Of a DNA stretch of 64,000 bases, positions 9,661-20,240 are shown piece by piece; the first letter of the stretch is position 1; each line of letters opens with the position of its first letter. Made by a program: the position numbers and the translations under genes. The notes below the pieces were generated by a model, which saw only the letters and a program-made list of their open reading frames with translations, had not been told where the DNA came from and made no database searches. Location of the stretch: the NCBI GenBank assembly GCA_016271365.2, contig CM057452.1, positions 1,241,021,001-1,241,085,000 of the forward strand, written 5' to 3'. The DNA is from Neoceratodus forsteri. Lineage: Eukaryota > Chordata > Ceratodontiformes > Ceratodontidae.

Positions 9661-11250
9661 CAGGTGGCACACTTTGAAGGGCAGCAGTACATCCTAGGAG
9701 AGTGTACAACTCCAGAAAATGACATATAACATGTATGAGATATGCATGTAACATAAAAAGTACTCCCTGGTGACTATTGGTTCCTCCCCCAACCCTGAAC
9801 CTATGTATAGGTAAACTGCAACACTGCCCTGGTTTCCAGTGGTCCATCCAATCCTCACAAATGTAAAACATACATCTCAGCCCTGGTGGTTAGCTGTCCC
9901 CCCTCCTCTGATCACTAATCTCCCCTCTATGAATAACTCACAGAACTCCCTGGTATCCAATTTTCCACCTACTCATCCCCAAGCACCTTGTCCAACAATA
10001 CCCAACATTCCCTAGTGTCTAGGGGATCCCTCACCCATGCCACCATGTCAGGTAGTTTCTCACCACCCCCTATCCCATCCTGAAACTGGCAATGGGCACA
10101 GCTCTCCACTCTCCACCACAGCCAACTGCCGACTTAGCTGTCAAGGAGCATATATTGTACAATCAGCTGCTACATTATGTGCTTATTGATAGCTCAGTCA
10201 TTGGCTGGCTGTGGTGGAGAGCAGAGGGCTGTGCCAGTCACTAGCTCCAGGATGGGATATGGGAGTGAGGTGGTGGGGCATTACTTGTCAGGGTGGGGGA
10301 GGTGTGGGTTGGGGTATCCCCTAGACACCAGGGACTGTTTGGTATTGTTGGAGACGGTACTGGGGGATTGGGGGCACTGAACACCATGGAGTTCTGTGAG
10401 TTATGCATTGAGGGAACATGGGGGATCATGGAAAAAGGACCACTAGCCACAAGGGAAGAGATGTATGTTTTACATTTATGGAGTTCAGAAGGGAGGACCA
10501 CTGGACACCAGGGCAGTGTTGCCATTTACCTATACATAGGCTCAGGATTGGGGATGGTGATCCACAGCACATGTTCCCACCTGCCCAGGGAGGGCTCCAG
10601 GCATACCTCTCAACTGTCCCTGATTAGAGAGATATCCCTCAGTTTATCCCTCAATACTGACCTGTACCACATCCATCCCTCATAGAAAAGATGCGTTCCA
10701 CACCTAGATGTGCTGTACATGCAAACTGTACAGCAGAAAATCATATTGCTGTATGGCATGGAACTGGACATACACTTTGTACAAGTTAACACAATAGTTC
10801 CCATATAGTTCTCTTCTTCTTTCTTCATTTCTGAGGCTGGGTCCCTCATTATGGGGTCAGTGTCCCTCATGTTACAGCTAAAGGGTAGACAGGTATGGCT
10901 GCAGGGGTGGTGCAAGTTCACTAAACCTTACTGGAGGACACACATTTAAGTACTAATAGACCAGCCCTGGCTGGTCTAAGGAGTGTTGGTTTTCATCGCC
11001 ATTGGCCACTTTTGAGAACACAATATTAGGGTATGTTGCAGCATTACACTGATGCAATGCACCTTGTACCATGCCGCAGCCCATTTTGTGCCGCAAGAAT
11101 GGTCCCTTTGGAACACTCAGCTTTCATTTGATGCAGGCAGCTTTTGAGAATTGCTCCAGGTGCATCCTTTGGCCCAAGTCACACCTTGCACCATTCTTTG
11201 TGGCGCAAGCCTATTGCATCAGTCAGGGACACTTTGAGAATTGGACTCTA
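9661..11250. mobile_element. Foldback element I (large imperfect hairpin)
   Basis: The segments 9780-10140 and 10175-10560 are inverted copies of each other: for example CACTGCCCTGGTTTCCAGTGGTCC-type sequence near 9820-9845 returns as its complement near 10495-10520, and GTATAGGTAAA as its complement at 10527-10537. The turn lies near 10150-10175. The right flank (10906-11250) resembles the right flank of foldback II, including a CTGGTCTAAGG block and a terminal CTTTGAGAATTGGACTCTA. I cannot find the matching left terminus; it may be lost at the junction with the LINE fragment. No protein is encoded. Confidence 0.75.
10602..10897. mobile_element. hAT-type MITE nested in foldback I (296 bp)
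   Basis: It begins CATACCTCTCAACTGTCCC and ends GGGTAGACAGGTATG, so the inverted ends share CATACCT and following bases. It is flanked by GCTCCAGG (10594-10601) and GCTGCAGG (10898-10905), an 8 bp duplication with one mismatch, typical of hAT insertion. It must have arrived after foldback I. No transposase is encoded. Confidence 0.7.
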
Positions 11251-11402
11251 TATATCTTCATTAAGTCTGCCTGCTGACCTACAATGTATTGCTCTAAATT
11301 ATTCTTCCACTCAAAATGTTCCCTGTCTCCTACCAATCTCTAATTCTTAATAAACCACTTACAGATATTCCATTGTGTTTTAAACACATCTATAGTTCCA
11401 GC
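11251..11402. other. Unassigned spacer
   Basis: Short AT-rich stretch between foldback I and the CR1 fragment; nothing recognised. Confidence 0.4.
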
Positions 11403-12400
11403 ACTGATATATCAGTTTCGGTGACAAAAAGTGCAAAATCATGCACCTAGGGGATAAGAACCCAGGAGCTAAGAATAAGATAGGGGATGTACCAACAGTC
11501 ACTAAGCAGGACAGAGACCTTGGGGTTGTCATATATAATGACCACAAACTGGCAGGACAGTGTTTCAAAGCAGTGGGTAGATCCAGTGGGATACTAGGGT
11601 GCATAGGAAGGGGTATCTCCAGTAGAATGAGGGAGGTGGTGTTGAGCTACATCACTTAGTATCCTGTGATAATGATAAGTCAAAAATGGAGAAGCCAAAG
11701 TCAACAAAGGCAAAAAAGCACAGCCACATATGGTGAGGGGTACAACCCAGCAATCGCTGAAATGGCGACCTACAGCTTTTCCCCCTCCCCGAGTTGCTTC
11801 CCCCCAGAGTTAGTCATTTTAGCAAGGTGGGGTGCAGGGGACTTCGCCGCAGCAGAAAGCCACCTTTAAATATTTGTTGCTGTTTCAGTGATTGCTGGGT
11901 TGTACCCCTTGTTTAATGTGGTTACACTCTTTTGCCTTTGCCAATTTTGACCTCACTATTTTTGACTCACCCAAATCACATAGAACCATATCACTCACTT
12001 GTGGGACCCCACTGGAGTGTTGTGTCCAGTTCTGGAGGCCACACCCCAGAAAGGACATAGACAGGGTGGAGGCAGTCCAGAGGAAGGCAACTAAAATGTT
12101 GCAGTGGTTGCATCAAAAGCCAATGAAAAGAGAATGAGGGCCCTCAACATGTACAGTATACCCTGGAAGACAGGAGAGCATGAGGTGACATGGAAGTGAT
12201 GGAGGTGAAAACAGTAGGGGTCTTCAAGCATATGTGGGATAGAAATAGGGGAATATTAGTAAATAGGCAGGGAGGAGATAGAGCCACTGGATGCCAGTTA
12301 AGGTGTGTGGAGATAAACTAGGCAGGAAAATCCAGCTGACTGGGTGGACCAAGCAGACCATTTCTGTCAACAAATTCTGTGTTTCTGTGGTTCTCATCAC
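11403..12400 (+). pseudogene. CR1 LINE copy A, 3' part of RT with a MITE inside
   Basis: Starts in the RT thumb region (KCKIMHLGDKNPGAKN, then DRDLGVVI and LGCIGRGISSRMREVVL at about 11440-11650), is interrupted at 11659-11989, resumes with TPLECCVQFWRPHPRKDI and VQRKATKMLQWL (about 12010-12110), then stops at 12137 and decays. The tail to about 12400 still has CR1 3' end features such as the WTK..TISVN remnant (12345-12375). It is 5' truncated, as most CR1 copies are. Frameshifts and stops make it non-functional. Confidence 0.88.
11659..11989. mobile_element. Palindromic hAT-like MITE in CR1 copy A (331 bp)
   Basis: The two ends are inverted copies for about 100 bp: AGTCAAAAATGG near 11678 and its counterpart near 11955-11965, then GGGGTACAACCCAGCAATC (11738-11756) opposite its complement (11890-11908). 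Candidate target duplications are ATCACTTA (11651-11658) and ATCACTCA (11990-11997). Removing the insert rejoins the CR1 reading region, which supports these limits to within a few bases. Confidence 0.7.
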
Positions 12401-13139
12401 ATTACTCTGTAGAATTTTTCACTAATCCAGCACCTGCTCTGAAAAACAATCCTGATACATCTGGTTTGCTTTCTTGTACTGTTTGGTGCATTTTGCAGAT
12501 ATTTTTAGACTATTGTTTGTTATAACCAACAGAATTGCAGCAAATTTAACCTTTGCCTGTGAAGCTGGTGTAAAGTGGGGTAACTTTGCTTTATAAAGTT
12601 TCACAAAGTTCCTATATCCAGCACCAACTTTGCACTTCACTTCACTTTGCCACTTTGCAAAGGTGTGCCAAATGGCAGGTAAAGTGGTACTTTTACCAGG
12701 GAAGTCTATACATAGTGGCAGCTTCATGGGCAACTTTGCTAGTGAAGTTGCCACAATGCATAAACTTCACTGGTAAATGTACCTCTCCTCCTAACAAAAG
12801 CTTTGTGAAGTCGACACTTCTCACTACACAAAGTCAGCAAACTTCACAAACCACTATGAGAAGCTAAGTTTTCAAACTCTGCTAATCTGTCTACATGTCC
12901 CCTTCTTCCTTTGAGTGCTTAACCTTTAACCGACTGATGGATTGTGGAGTGTGAGTGGAATAAGGGCGAGAAAGCCCATCCTCAGCAGAACAAGTGTTTT
13001 GACTCATCTTTTGTTGTTGTTTTCCTTCTTTAAAAAAAAGTATCTGAGGATCAGTGGCAGGATTTTCAGGACAGTAAATTAATAAAGAGGGAACTAGAAG
13101 GAGAGCTTCAGTAAGCGACAACTACTGGAATAGCAGTAT
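12401..13139. other. Unassigned, rich in AACTTTGC/GAAGTT motifs
   Basis: From 12550 to 12850 short motifs of the type CTTTGC, GAAGTT and CAAAG recur in both orientations, suggesting a decayed palindromic repeat, but I could not define termini. The end of this stretch may be the 5' untranslated part of CR1 copy B. Confidence 0.4.
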
Positions 13140-13145
13140 AAGTGC

Positions 13146-14082
13146 AGTATAATGTGGGGAGTGGTGCAATGCAGTGGATGCGGCGCAGCCATATTCAGGC
13201 AGACCTTCTGGACACTGAGGTGCTACCCTATCTGCAAGCATCTCTTTGGACTGTGGGACAAGGTAGCTAGACTAAGAGCAGAAGTAAACTGGGTCAGGAG
13301 TACTTTCACTCCTTTCCAGAGACTACCCAGTCTAATGCCACTGCCTCAAAGGATGCAAGAATAAGGAGCACTTGGATGACGGTGGGCTCAGAGATGGTTA
13401 GGATGGTCAGGCAGAGGCACATCCCAAATACTGTTTCACTCCAGAACTCATATGTTGCACTGGCAAATGGGTCAACCAAACAGAGGCACTCAGAGAAGTG
13501 GAAGAGAAGGATGTGGAGGTCAACCGAGGAGGTGACCTCAGTGGGGAGATCAGTGGACCCCAGAGGAGGAGGAGGAAGAAAATCCCAGTGGGAGAGTCTA
13601 TTGTAAGAGGGATCCAGCCAAGAACTCACATGGGGGAGGACAGGGAGGTGAGATGCCTACCAGGTGCCATGGCATGGAGGGATGGGAGAAAGATCCTGGG
13701 GATAGTCGGGAAGACAAGATGGGAGGGTGAGCAGGATGTTATTATCCACCTAGGTACTAATGACTTGGTAATCAGGGAGCATAATGAAGTTCAGGAAGAG
13801 TTTAGAAAATTGGGAAGAGGTCTCAAGCAAGTAGCTACATCTGTCATCTTCTCAGAAGTATTACCTGTGAGAGGCATTATAGAGTGTAGGGGCACATGCA
13901 CCAGGAACTTTAACATATGGTTGAAGAACTGGCACTGCAAGGAAGGGTTTGGATTCATTGGTGACTGGGACCCACATGGAGGGATCATGGCTTGTTTAAG
14001 CCTGACGACCTGCATCTGTCCTAGAGGGGAATTCAAGCACTCAATGATAAGTTTAAATGCAAAATGGACAGGCATTTAAACT
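13146..14082 (+). pseudogene. CR1 copy B ORF1: zinc finger and SGNH esterase
   Basis: The N-terminal part encodes VVQCSGCGAAIFRQTF with following cysteines (about 13160-13235), the CR1 ORF1 zinc-finger segment. After a spacer the SGNH-hydrolase blocks follow: GESIVRGI (block I, normally GDS) near 13585-13610, VIIHLGTNDLVI (block III) near 13740-13770, and a DDLHLS block V remnant near 14005-14025 in a shifted frame. An esterase domain in ORF1 is known for CR1-like LINEs; its role in retrotransposition is not settled. Ser is retained in block I but the preceding Asp is Glu here. At least two frameshifts are present. Confidence 0.82.
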
Positions 14083-14341
14083 AGCTGGGGGGGGGCAGGC
14101 CAGCAAGGATGGTACCTAATTGCCCAACCCGCCCATAGCTAGCAATGGAACCAGTGAACAGGAGGAGGAGATATCTCTACAAAGCAGTGTCCAAAAGATG
14201 GAGATAGGCACCCAAAGGGTGTATAGGCAGAAATAGGGCAAAATAAAACAGAAGGGCAGACAGCAGGGAGAACCATAGATAAAGGACAACTAGGGAGAGG
14301 GCTGGAGCAGAAGAGTTAAAAAGTCCAGGGAGTTCACATCA

Positions 14342-16870
14342 TGGAAAGCCATGTGTGCTAATGCCAGGAGCCTTAGCAACAAGATGGAGGATCTAGAGGC
14401 TGCTATGGTGCAGTCGGACCTGGACATTGTGGCCATCACGCAGAACTGGTGCAATGATAAACATGACTGGGAGATGGTCAAACCCGGCTACAACATATTC
14501 AGAAGAGACAGGACAGGCAGGAAGGGAGGAGGAGGAGTGGCACTTTATGAGAAAGATGGCATAAAAGCCACAGAGATCCAGGAGGAACAAAATGGTGGGG
14601 GGGATAATGTGGGTTAAGCTGGAAAGGAACACAGGGTCAGCCATCCACACGGGGTGGTCTACAGACCACCAGACCAGGAGGAAGAGACAGATAAGGAGTT
14701 AATGCTAGCCATCCAAGGATCTTGGACCAAGGGGAGGTGGTGCTGGTTGGAGACTTCAATATTCTAGAAATGGACTGGAGCATCCCAGCAGCAGCATCAG
14801 TGAGGAACAGATTTATCCTGGATTCCCTTCAAGGTGCCTTCCTTAAGCTACTGGTCATGGAACCAACTCAGCAGAAGGCAACACTGGACCTTGTGCTCAC
14901 AAACAGGGACAGCGTGATAGGGGCAACAGTGGGGGAGCACCTGGGGTACAGTGACCACTGGTCACTGTGGTTTGAGATCATAGAAGGAGCAGAACCAAAC
15001 CACACAAAAACACGTATCCTGGATTTTAGGAAGGCAGACTTTGGGAAAATGGTGACATGCTTGGAAGAGGCACTAATGGGAATGGGAAGGGAATCAAGAG
15101 TGGAGGAACAGTAGGCAATGTTTAAAGCAATGATTACAAGAGCCACATAATTATGTATTAAGCAGGATAGCAAGGGGAAAAGGAAGAGGAGCTCATTATG
15201 TTTTTCCAAGGAGGTAGTGGAGAAAGTGAAAGCCAAAAAGATTGCATACAGGCAATACAAAAAGACACAGGTAGAAAAGGGGATAGGGAGAAGTACCAGG
15301 AGAAGCAAAGGGAGACAGAAAGGTCAATAAAGAAAGCCAAAGCTCAGACAGAAGAGCACATTGCAAAATCAGTGGGTAGAGCAGACAAAACCTTTTACAG
15401 GTACATAAGTGAAAAAAGAAGGGCAAAGGGAGGTATAGTGAGACTGAAGGGGGAGGATGGGGGCAGCATGGAGGGTGACAACAGTAAAGCTGACATACTG
15501 AACAGATATTTCTGCTCAGTCCTTACTGAGGAAGGGGAGGGTAAAAGGCCTGAAGGGAGTACAAGGGGTGGCAACATTGCAGAAATGGACACAAGTCCCT
15601 TTACACGGGAAAGGGTCCTAAAGAAACTAGAAGGAATAAGAGTCAGTAAAGAAATGGGGTCAGATGTGGTGCATCCCAGAGTCCTAAAGGAATTAAGAGA
15701 ACTGGTGGATGAACCTCTGGTAATCCTGTTTAGCCAATCACTGGAAACAGGGGAGGTACCCAAAGACTGGAGGACAGCAGATGTGGTCCTCTTATACAAA
15801 ACCAGGAACAAAGAGGAAGCAGGGAACTACAGACCAGTCAGCCTGACCTCTGTAGTGGGGAAGATCATGGAAGCACTACTGAAGGAGAGATTGGTGGAAC
15901 ACCTGGTGCCAATGGACTGCAGGACCCAAGGCAGCATGGTTTCACCAGAGGGAGGTCATGCCAGACCAACCTCATTGAATTTTTTGACTGGGAGACAAGG
16001 GAGGTGGATCAGGGAGGGCAGTGGATGTGGCCTATCTGGACATCAGCAAGGCCTTTGACACTGTCATACATAGAAGGCTATTAAACAAACTGGGGAATAT
16101 GAGTGTGGGTAGGACAGTACTGTGGTGGGTGGGTAATTGGCTGGGTAGTAGGACACAGAGGGTGGTGGTAAATGACTGTCATTCCACAGAAGGAAGAGTG
16201 ACCAGTGGGGTGCCGCAGGGATCAGTGCTGGGACGAGTCCTATTCAACGTCTTCATCAGTGACATTGCACAGGACCTAGAAGGCAGAATTTCCCTGTTCG
16301 CTGATGACATGAAGCTTTGTAACAGAGTGGACATGCCAGATGGTGTGCACAGAATGCAAAGGGACGTGCAGAAGCTTGAAGAATGATCAAGGATTTAGCA
16401 GTTGAAATTCAATGCAAAGTGCAAAATAATGCATATGGGACACAAAAACCCTGGAACAACATATCATTTGGGGGCTAAGGGTATAGCCTGCTCCAAGCAG
16501 GAAAGGGACCTTGAGGTTATCATCTCTGATGACCTCAAGGTAGGGAAACAGTGTGACAAGGCAGCAGGTAAAGCAAATAGGATGCTGGGATGCATAAGCA
16601 GGAGCATCACCAGCAGGAAAAGGGAAGTCATCATTCCACTATACAAGACACTAGTGAGGCCCCACCTGGAGTACAGTATACAGTTCTGGAGATCTTACCT
16701 ACGTAAGGACATAGGCAGGGTGGAGAAGGTTCAGAGGAGGACAACAAAGATGGTACAGGGATTGCATTACAAGTCCTATATGGACAGGCTGAAGGACTTG
16801 AATATGTACTCCCTGGAGGAGAGGTGGCAGAGAGGGGATATGATAGAGACATACAACCTCCTATCCAAAA
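14342..16870 (+). pseudogene. CR1 copy B ORF2: APE endonuclease and reverse transcriptase
   Basis: The endonuclease begins CANARSLSNKMEDLEAAM (14353 on), continues with VVLVGDFNILEMDWS (14738 on) and the terminal SDHWSLW (14954 on). The RT carries YLDISKAFDTV (16033 on), GVPQGSVLG (16207 on) and LFADDMKLC (16294-16320), so both catalytic aspartates of FADD are present. The thumb follows with DLEVIISDDLKVG, LYKTLVRPHLEY and VQRRTTKMVQGL (to about 16770). Open segments 14351-14617, 14722-15114, 15198-16058, 16021-16386 and 16402-16992 show the breaks, the last running into the nested LINE. The ORF resumes after the insert at 17802. Confidence 0.9.
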
Positions 16871-16874
16871 AAGC

Positions 16875-17793
16875 TCTACTTGGATTACTACCCCCAAGCA
16901 TTGGTTGCCTGCTAAACAGATCACCTAAGACCCAACACACACGTACCTCAGTTTCTGACCCCCTTCTAGTACCCCACTGTCAGACTGCTTAATACCAACA
17001 ATCCTTTCAATACAGAGCCCCCCTGTGGTTTAATAATCTAAGCAACCAACTGAGCAGTCTTTCTAGTCTGTCCCAATTTAAACTTATGCTTCATCATCAT
17101 CTCCTAACCGAAAGCACTTGTGGTTGTTACACCTAGTTTCCCACTTCTGCAGACACCCGTATACCACTTTTTTCAGTCTCTGAGACTCTTACTTAGCTTC
17201 CTGTTTTGTTTCACCTCTCCTGACAGAACAATTTCTCCCTGCCACCTCCTCCCTTACTTCACCCCCTCCTTGCTCTTATCCCACTGACTCCCCCCTTCCT
17301 GGACCTGTCCAGGCCCTCTGGTCCCCACTTTCCCTTATCTTCTTCCCCTTCATCCACCCTCATTTTTCCCCCTCTTTTACTCATTCTCCCACCTTAGCCT
17401 CCCCTCCCTCTCACCTTATGACAAGGCCTCTGGCTGCCATATTTTCTTTTCCTTCTCTATCTGGACTCTGCCCTCTCATCTCCCCTACCTCTTCCTTACT
17501 CTTCCCCTTCCCCCACCTCTGATTAGCAATGTTGCTTCAAACGTACCTTATGGTTTTCTATGCTTGCTTGTAATCTTGAGAGTGCAGCACTGTTCCCACT
17601 TAGTTACTAGTTGACTTGCTGTGCTCTGATGATGCCATGCATGTTGTCTGTATCACCGTTGATACCGTGAATGTTGTCTATACCTCCCAACCTTACTGTA
17701 ACAATTTCCTTTGATATGGAACCTTTGTAAATGAGCTGCCCCTAGCTCAAAGGTATTTGTAATCCAAGATTTAAATAGATAAATAAATAACAT
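16875..17793 (+). mobile_element. L2-like LINE 3' fragment nested in CR1 copy B
   Basis: Starts in the C-terminal coding end (RAPLWFNN at about 17015-17040 is the conserved LWN-type block), then a CT-rich 3' region, and ends AATAGATAAATAAATAA. It is flanked by AAAAAAGC at 16867-16874 and 17794-17801, the probable target duplication. Its last 60 bp (AGCTCAAAGGTATTTGTAATC) match the end of the minus-strand LINE at 20240-21895, so both belong to one family. Confidence 0.75.
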
Positions 17794-18150
17794 AAAAAAG
17801 CACCTTACATGGAGGAATAGGATGCATGAATACACTATTTTCCAGCAAAAAATATGTTCCAGGACTAAAGGGCATGGGAAGAAGTTGGAGGGAGGGTGAT
17901 CCAGAGGAAATGTGAGGAAATTTTCTTCACAGAAAGGGTGGTAGACAAGTGGAACACCCTGCCAGAGGAAGTGGTGGGGGCTGAAACAATCACTGGATTT
18001 AAGAATGCATGGAATAGACATAAGGGAATCCTGGAGGTCAGGGTTAAGGGGCAACAGACTTCTAAAAATATGTAAAGGGAACTTACAAGCTCAAATGATC
18101 AGACTGGGTGGCACATAGGCCCTTATCTGCTGACAGTATCTACGTATCTA

Positions 18151-19082
18151 TGATAAAATAATTCATATGTGAATTTCTACAGTCAGTGTGCATTTCCTTT
18201 TTTTCTTGGCATTGGTGTTTAATTGTCAAGTAATGGACCATTTCTCCAGCCTGTCTACATCTTTTTTTATGCTGTTAATTCCTTCAAAACTGTCCGCTCT
18301 TCAGAGTTGTGTGCCATCTGCAGACTCAATTTCTCCCGTGCACCCACCTCACTATCAATTATGTATTCTTTTACAATTGTCTGTTCATGCCAGACTTGCT
18401 GGCCTTTAATTTCCCAGGTTCTCCCTATCCTCACTTTTGTTCAGAGGGACATTGTCTACCCTCTAGTCTATTGGTACTTTGACAGTTGCCATTGACATCT
18501 AAAACAGGCATGTCAAGGGTACTGCCAGGACCTATCTTATTTCCCTCAGCACCTTTAGGTGCATCAATCTGGCCCTCAGGGCTTGTTTTTCTTTAGGTCT
18601 TGCAGACCCTTCAGTCCTATCTATTTGGATACATGTTTTATCTCTAATTTCTGACTATCTCTACACTCAGTGTATTCTATACTTCGGAATGGACATGTAC
18701 AGTATCTTCTTTAAACATAGAAATGAAGTACCCAATATGCTCACTTTCTGCATGTCTTCCACCACATTCTCTCCCTTTTTCTTCATCCTCTCTACACTAT
18801 TTGTGTAGCATTGGCATCCATTTGTGTCCCCCTGCCCCGGGACAAGGCTGAAAATAGGCAGAATTGTCTAATCCTCAATTTCCTGGTCAACAAAAACTAA
18901 AAAATAAAATATTTCTTACTTGTCTTTTTCTTACTTTACATGAATATGCTTTAATTATTTTCCTTGACCATACAATTCTTAACTCTAAGTTGACTCATAT
19001 TCTTAACTCTGTGTTGACTATCATCTTCCCTAACGATCTTCTTGTATTTCTTTTGCTTTTCCTTTTCACTGGCACTGTTATT
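18151..19082. other. Unassigned, CT- and AT-rich
   Basis: About 900 bp with no coding match I can support and no clear repeat boundaries. It has the look of a decayed transposon, but I cannot name one. Confidence 0.4.
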
Positions 19083-19153
19083 TTGTTACTCGGCCCCGAA
19101 AGGTGATTTCACAGTCGCTGTGCAGAATGACTTTTTAGGACCGAGTAACGAAA
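19083..19153. repeat. Short hairpin
   Basis: TTGTTACTCGGCCC near 19083 returns as GGACCGAGTAACGAA near 19139, a stem of about 13 bp with two mismatches around a 40 bp loop. Confidence 0.55.
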
Positions 19154-19159
19154 CAATAG

Positions 19160-19760
19160 TGTATCTGATCATGAAGTGGGGTCCCAAAGAGCCATGTTGA
19201 AAATTTGTTGCAAAAATATGAAACAACGCCCAAGTTATGTGTGCTCGTTGAAATTTTCCTATGCACGTGCGTAACTTTGCCAATGTTTAATATTTTCACT
19301 CCAGATTTTCAGCATTGCCATTTTTACACACCTACATCCTACCCAAAATGTGTTTTCACTACTGTAGCACAGAATGGCTCGTACGCTGTGTGAAATCTTC
19401 TTTTGGGGCTAATTACTAAAAAAAAGACAGTGTCACTGTTCATGAGGTGAGGTCACCAAAAGGCCATGTTGAAAATTTGGTGTACAGATTCCTAAAAAAT
19501 GCCCGCAATACATACATCTATTTAATTTATTCTAGGCATGTAAATAACTTTGGTACTCTTCAATATTTTGCCACCAAATTCTCAACATAGCCATTTTTTC
19601 ACACTACCTCATGAACAGTACAGCTTCCATTTTCCACACTTTGCCTGAAATGTGTTTTAGCTCCTGTGGTGCAGAATAGCATTGCAGTTGCACATAATAA
19701 TGATTTGCCTTGCATTTCACAATTTATCTGTACCAGGGTAAATGAGGTGGGGTAATAAGA
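19160..19760. repeat. Diverged direct and inverted repeats, ~275 bp spacing
   Basis: The block AAGAGCCATGTTGAAAATTTG (19187 on, first bases) recurs as AAGGCCATGTTGAAAATTTG (19459 on), and an inverted relative lies near 19573-19620 (CAAATTCTCAACATAGCCA). This is probably a decayed repeat with internal duplication; termini were not found. Confidence 0.55.
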
Positions 19761-19922
19761 TGGCTATGCTGACAAATCAATCACTGTTGTTTGACTCAAA
19801 GAAGCACAGAGTCCAGAGGTCCGTGCGTTTCTACGCTTACATACATATGTGCATCTATGGATGGATTACCCTGTGCTCCCACAGTAAAGTAAGGATACTA
19901 TTATACTATCTCAAAAGAAGGG

Positions 19923-20240
19923 AAATTCATTGCAAAATCTCCATAAATGCATCAGTTATGTTAGATAGTACGCTGACGAAAGTCTGGAAATTCAATGTTA
20001 GAGTTGCCAACCATACCACCCCACCTCCACCCTCCACATACCAACAGGCATTGGGGTGTGCCTTGGGGTTGTTGGGCCTAACTCTCACCCCATTCTTCTG
20101 AACTGCACCTTCACAGCTTGTTTACACATGGAATGAGGTGATAGTTAGGGTCGATGACCCCAACATCAAAGTTTCAGACAATTGTCACTATACTATCAAC
20201 CCTAACTGATGGATTAACAAGGTTTTTTTGCAATGAATTA
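19923..20240. mobile_element. Foldback family 2, copy 1
   Basis: Left end AAATTCATTGCAAAATC (19921 on), right end TTTTTTTGCAATGAATT (20223-20239), and between them CATCAGTTATG opposite CCTAACTGATG (20199-20209). The turn lies near 20100-20150. The inner block GGCATTGGGGTGTGCCTTGGGG (20046-20067) is nearly identical to 23857-23878 in copy 2. Non-coding. Confidence 0.75.

Larger units (their letters stand above)
13140..18150 (+). mobile_element. CR1 LINE copy B, nearly full length, with nested LINE
   Basis: Contains ORF1 (zinc finger and esterase), ORF2 (endonuclease and RT) and the 3' end, all on the plus strand, with an L2-like LINE inserted at 16875-17793. The 3' end after the insert reads LEGG..., FFTE-type RVV, VDKWNTLPEE-type motifs and closes near 18150 in the TATCTACGTATCTATG run typical of CR1 tails. 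Several frameshifts and stops show that it is not active. Confidence 0.9.
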
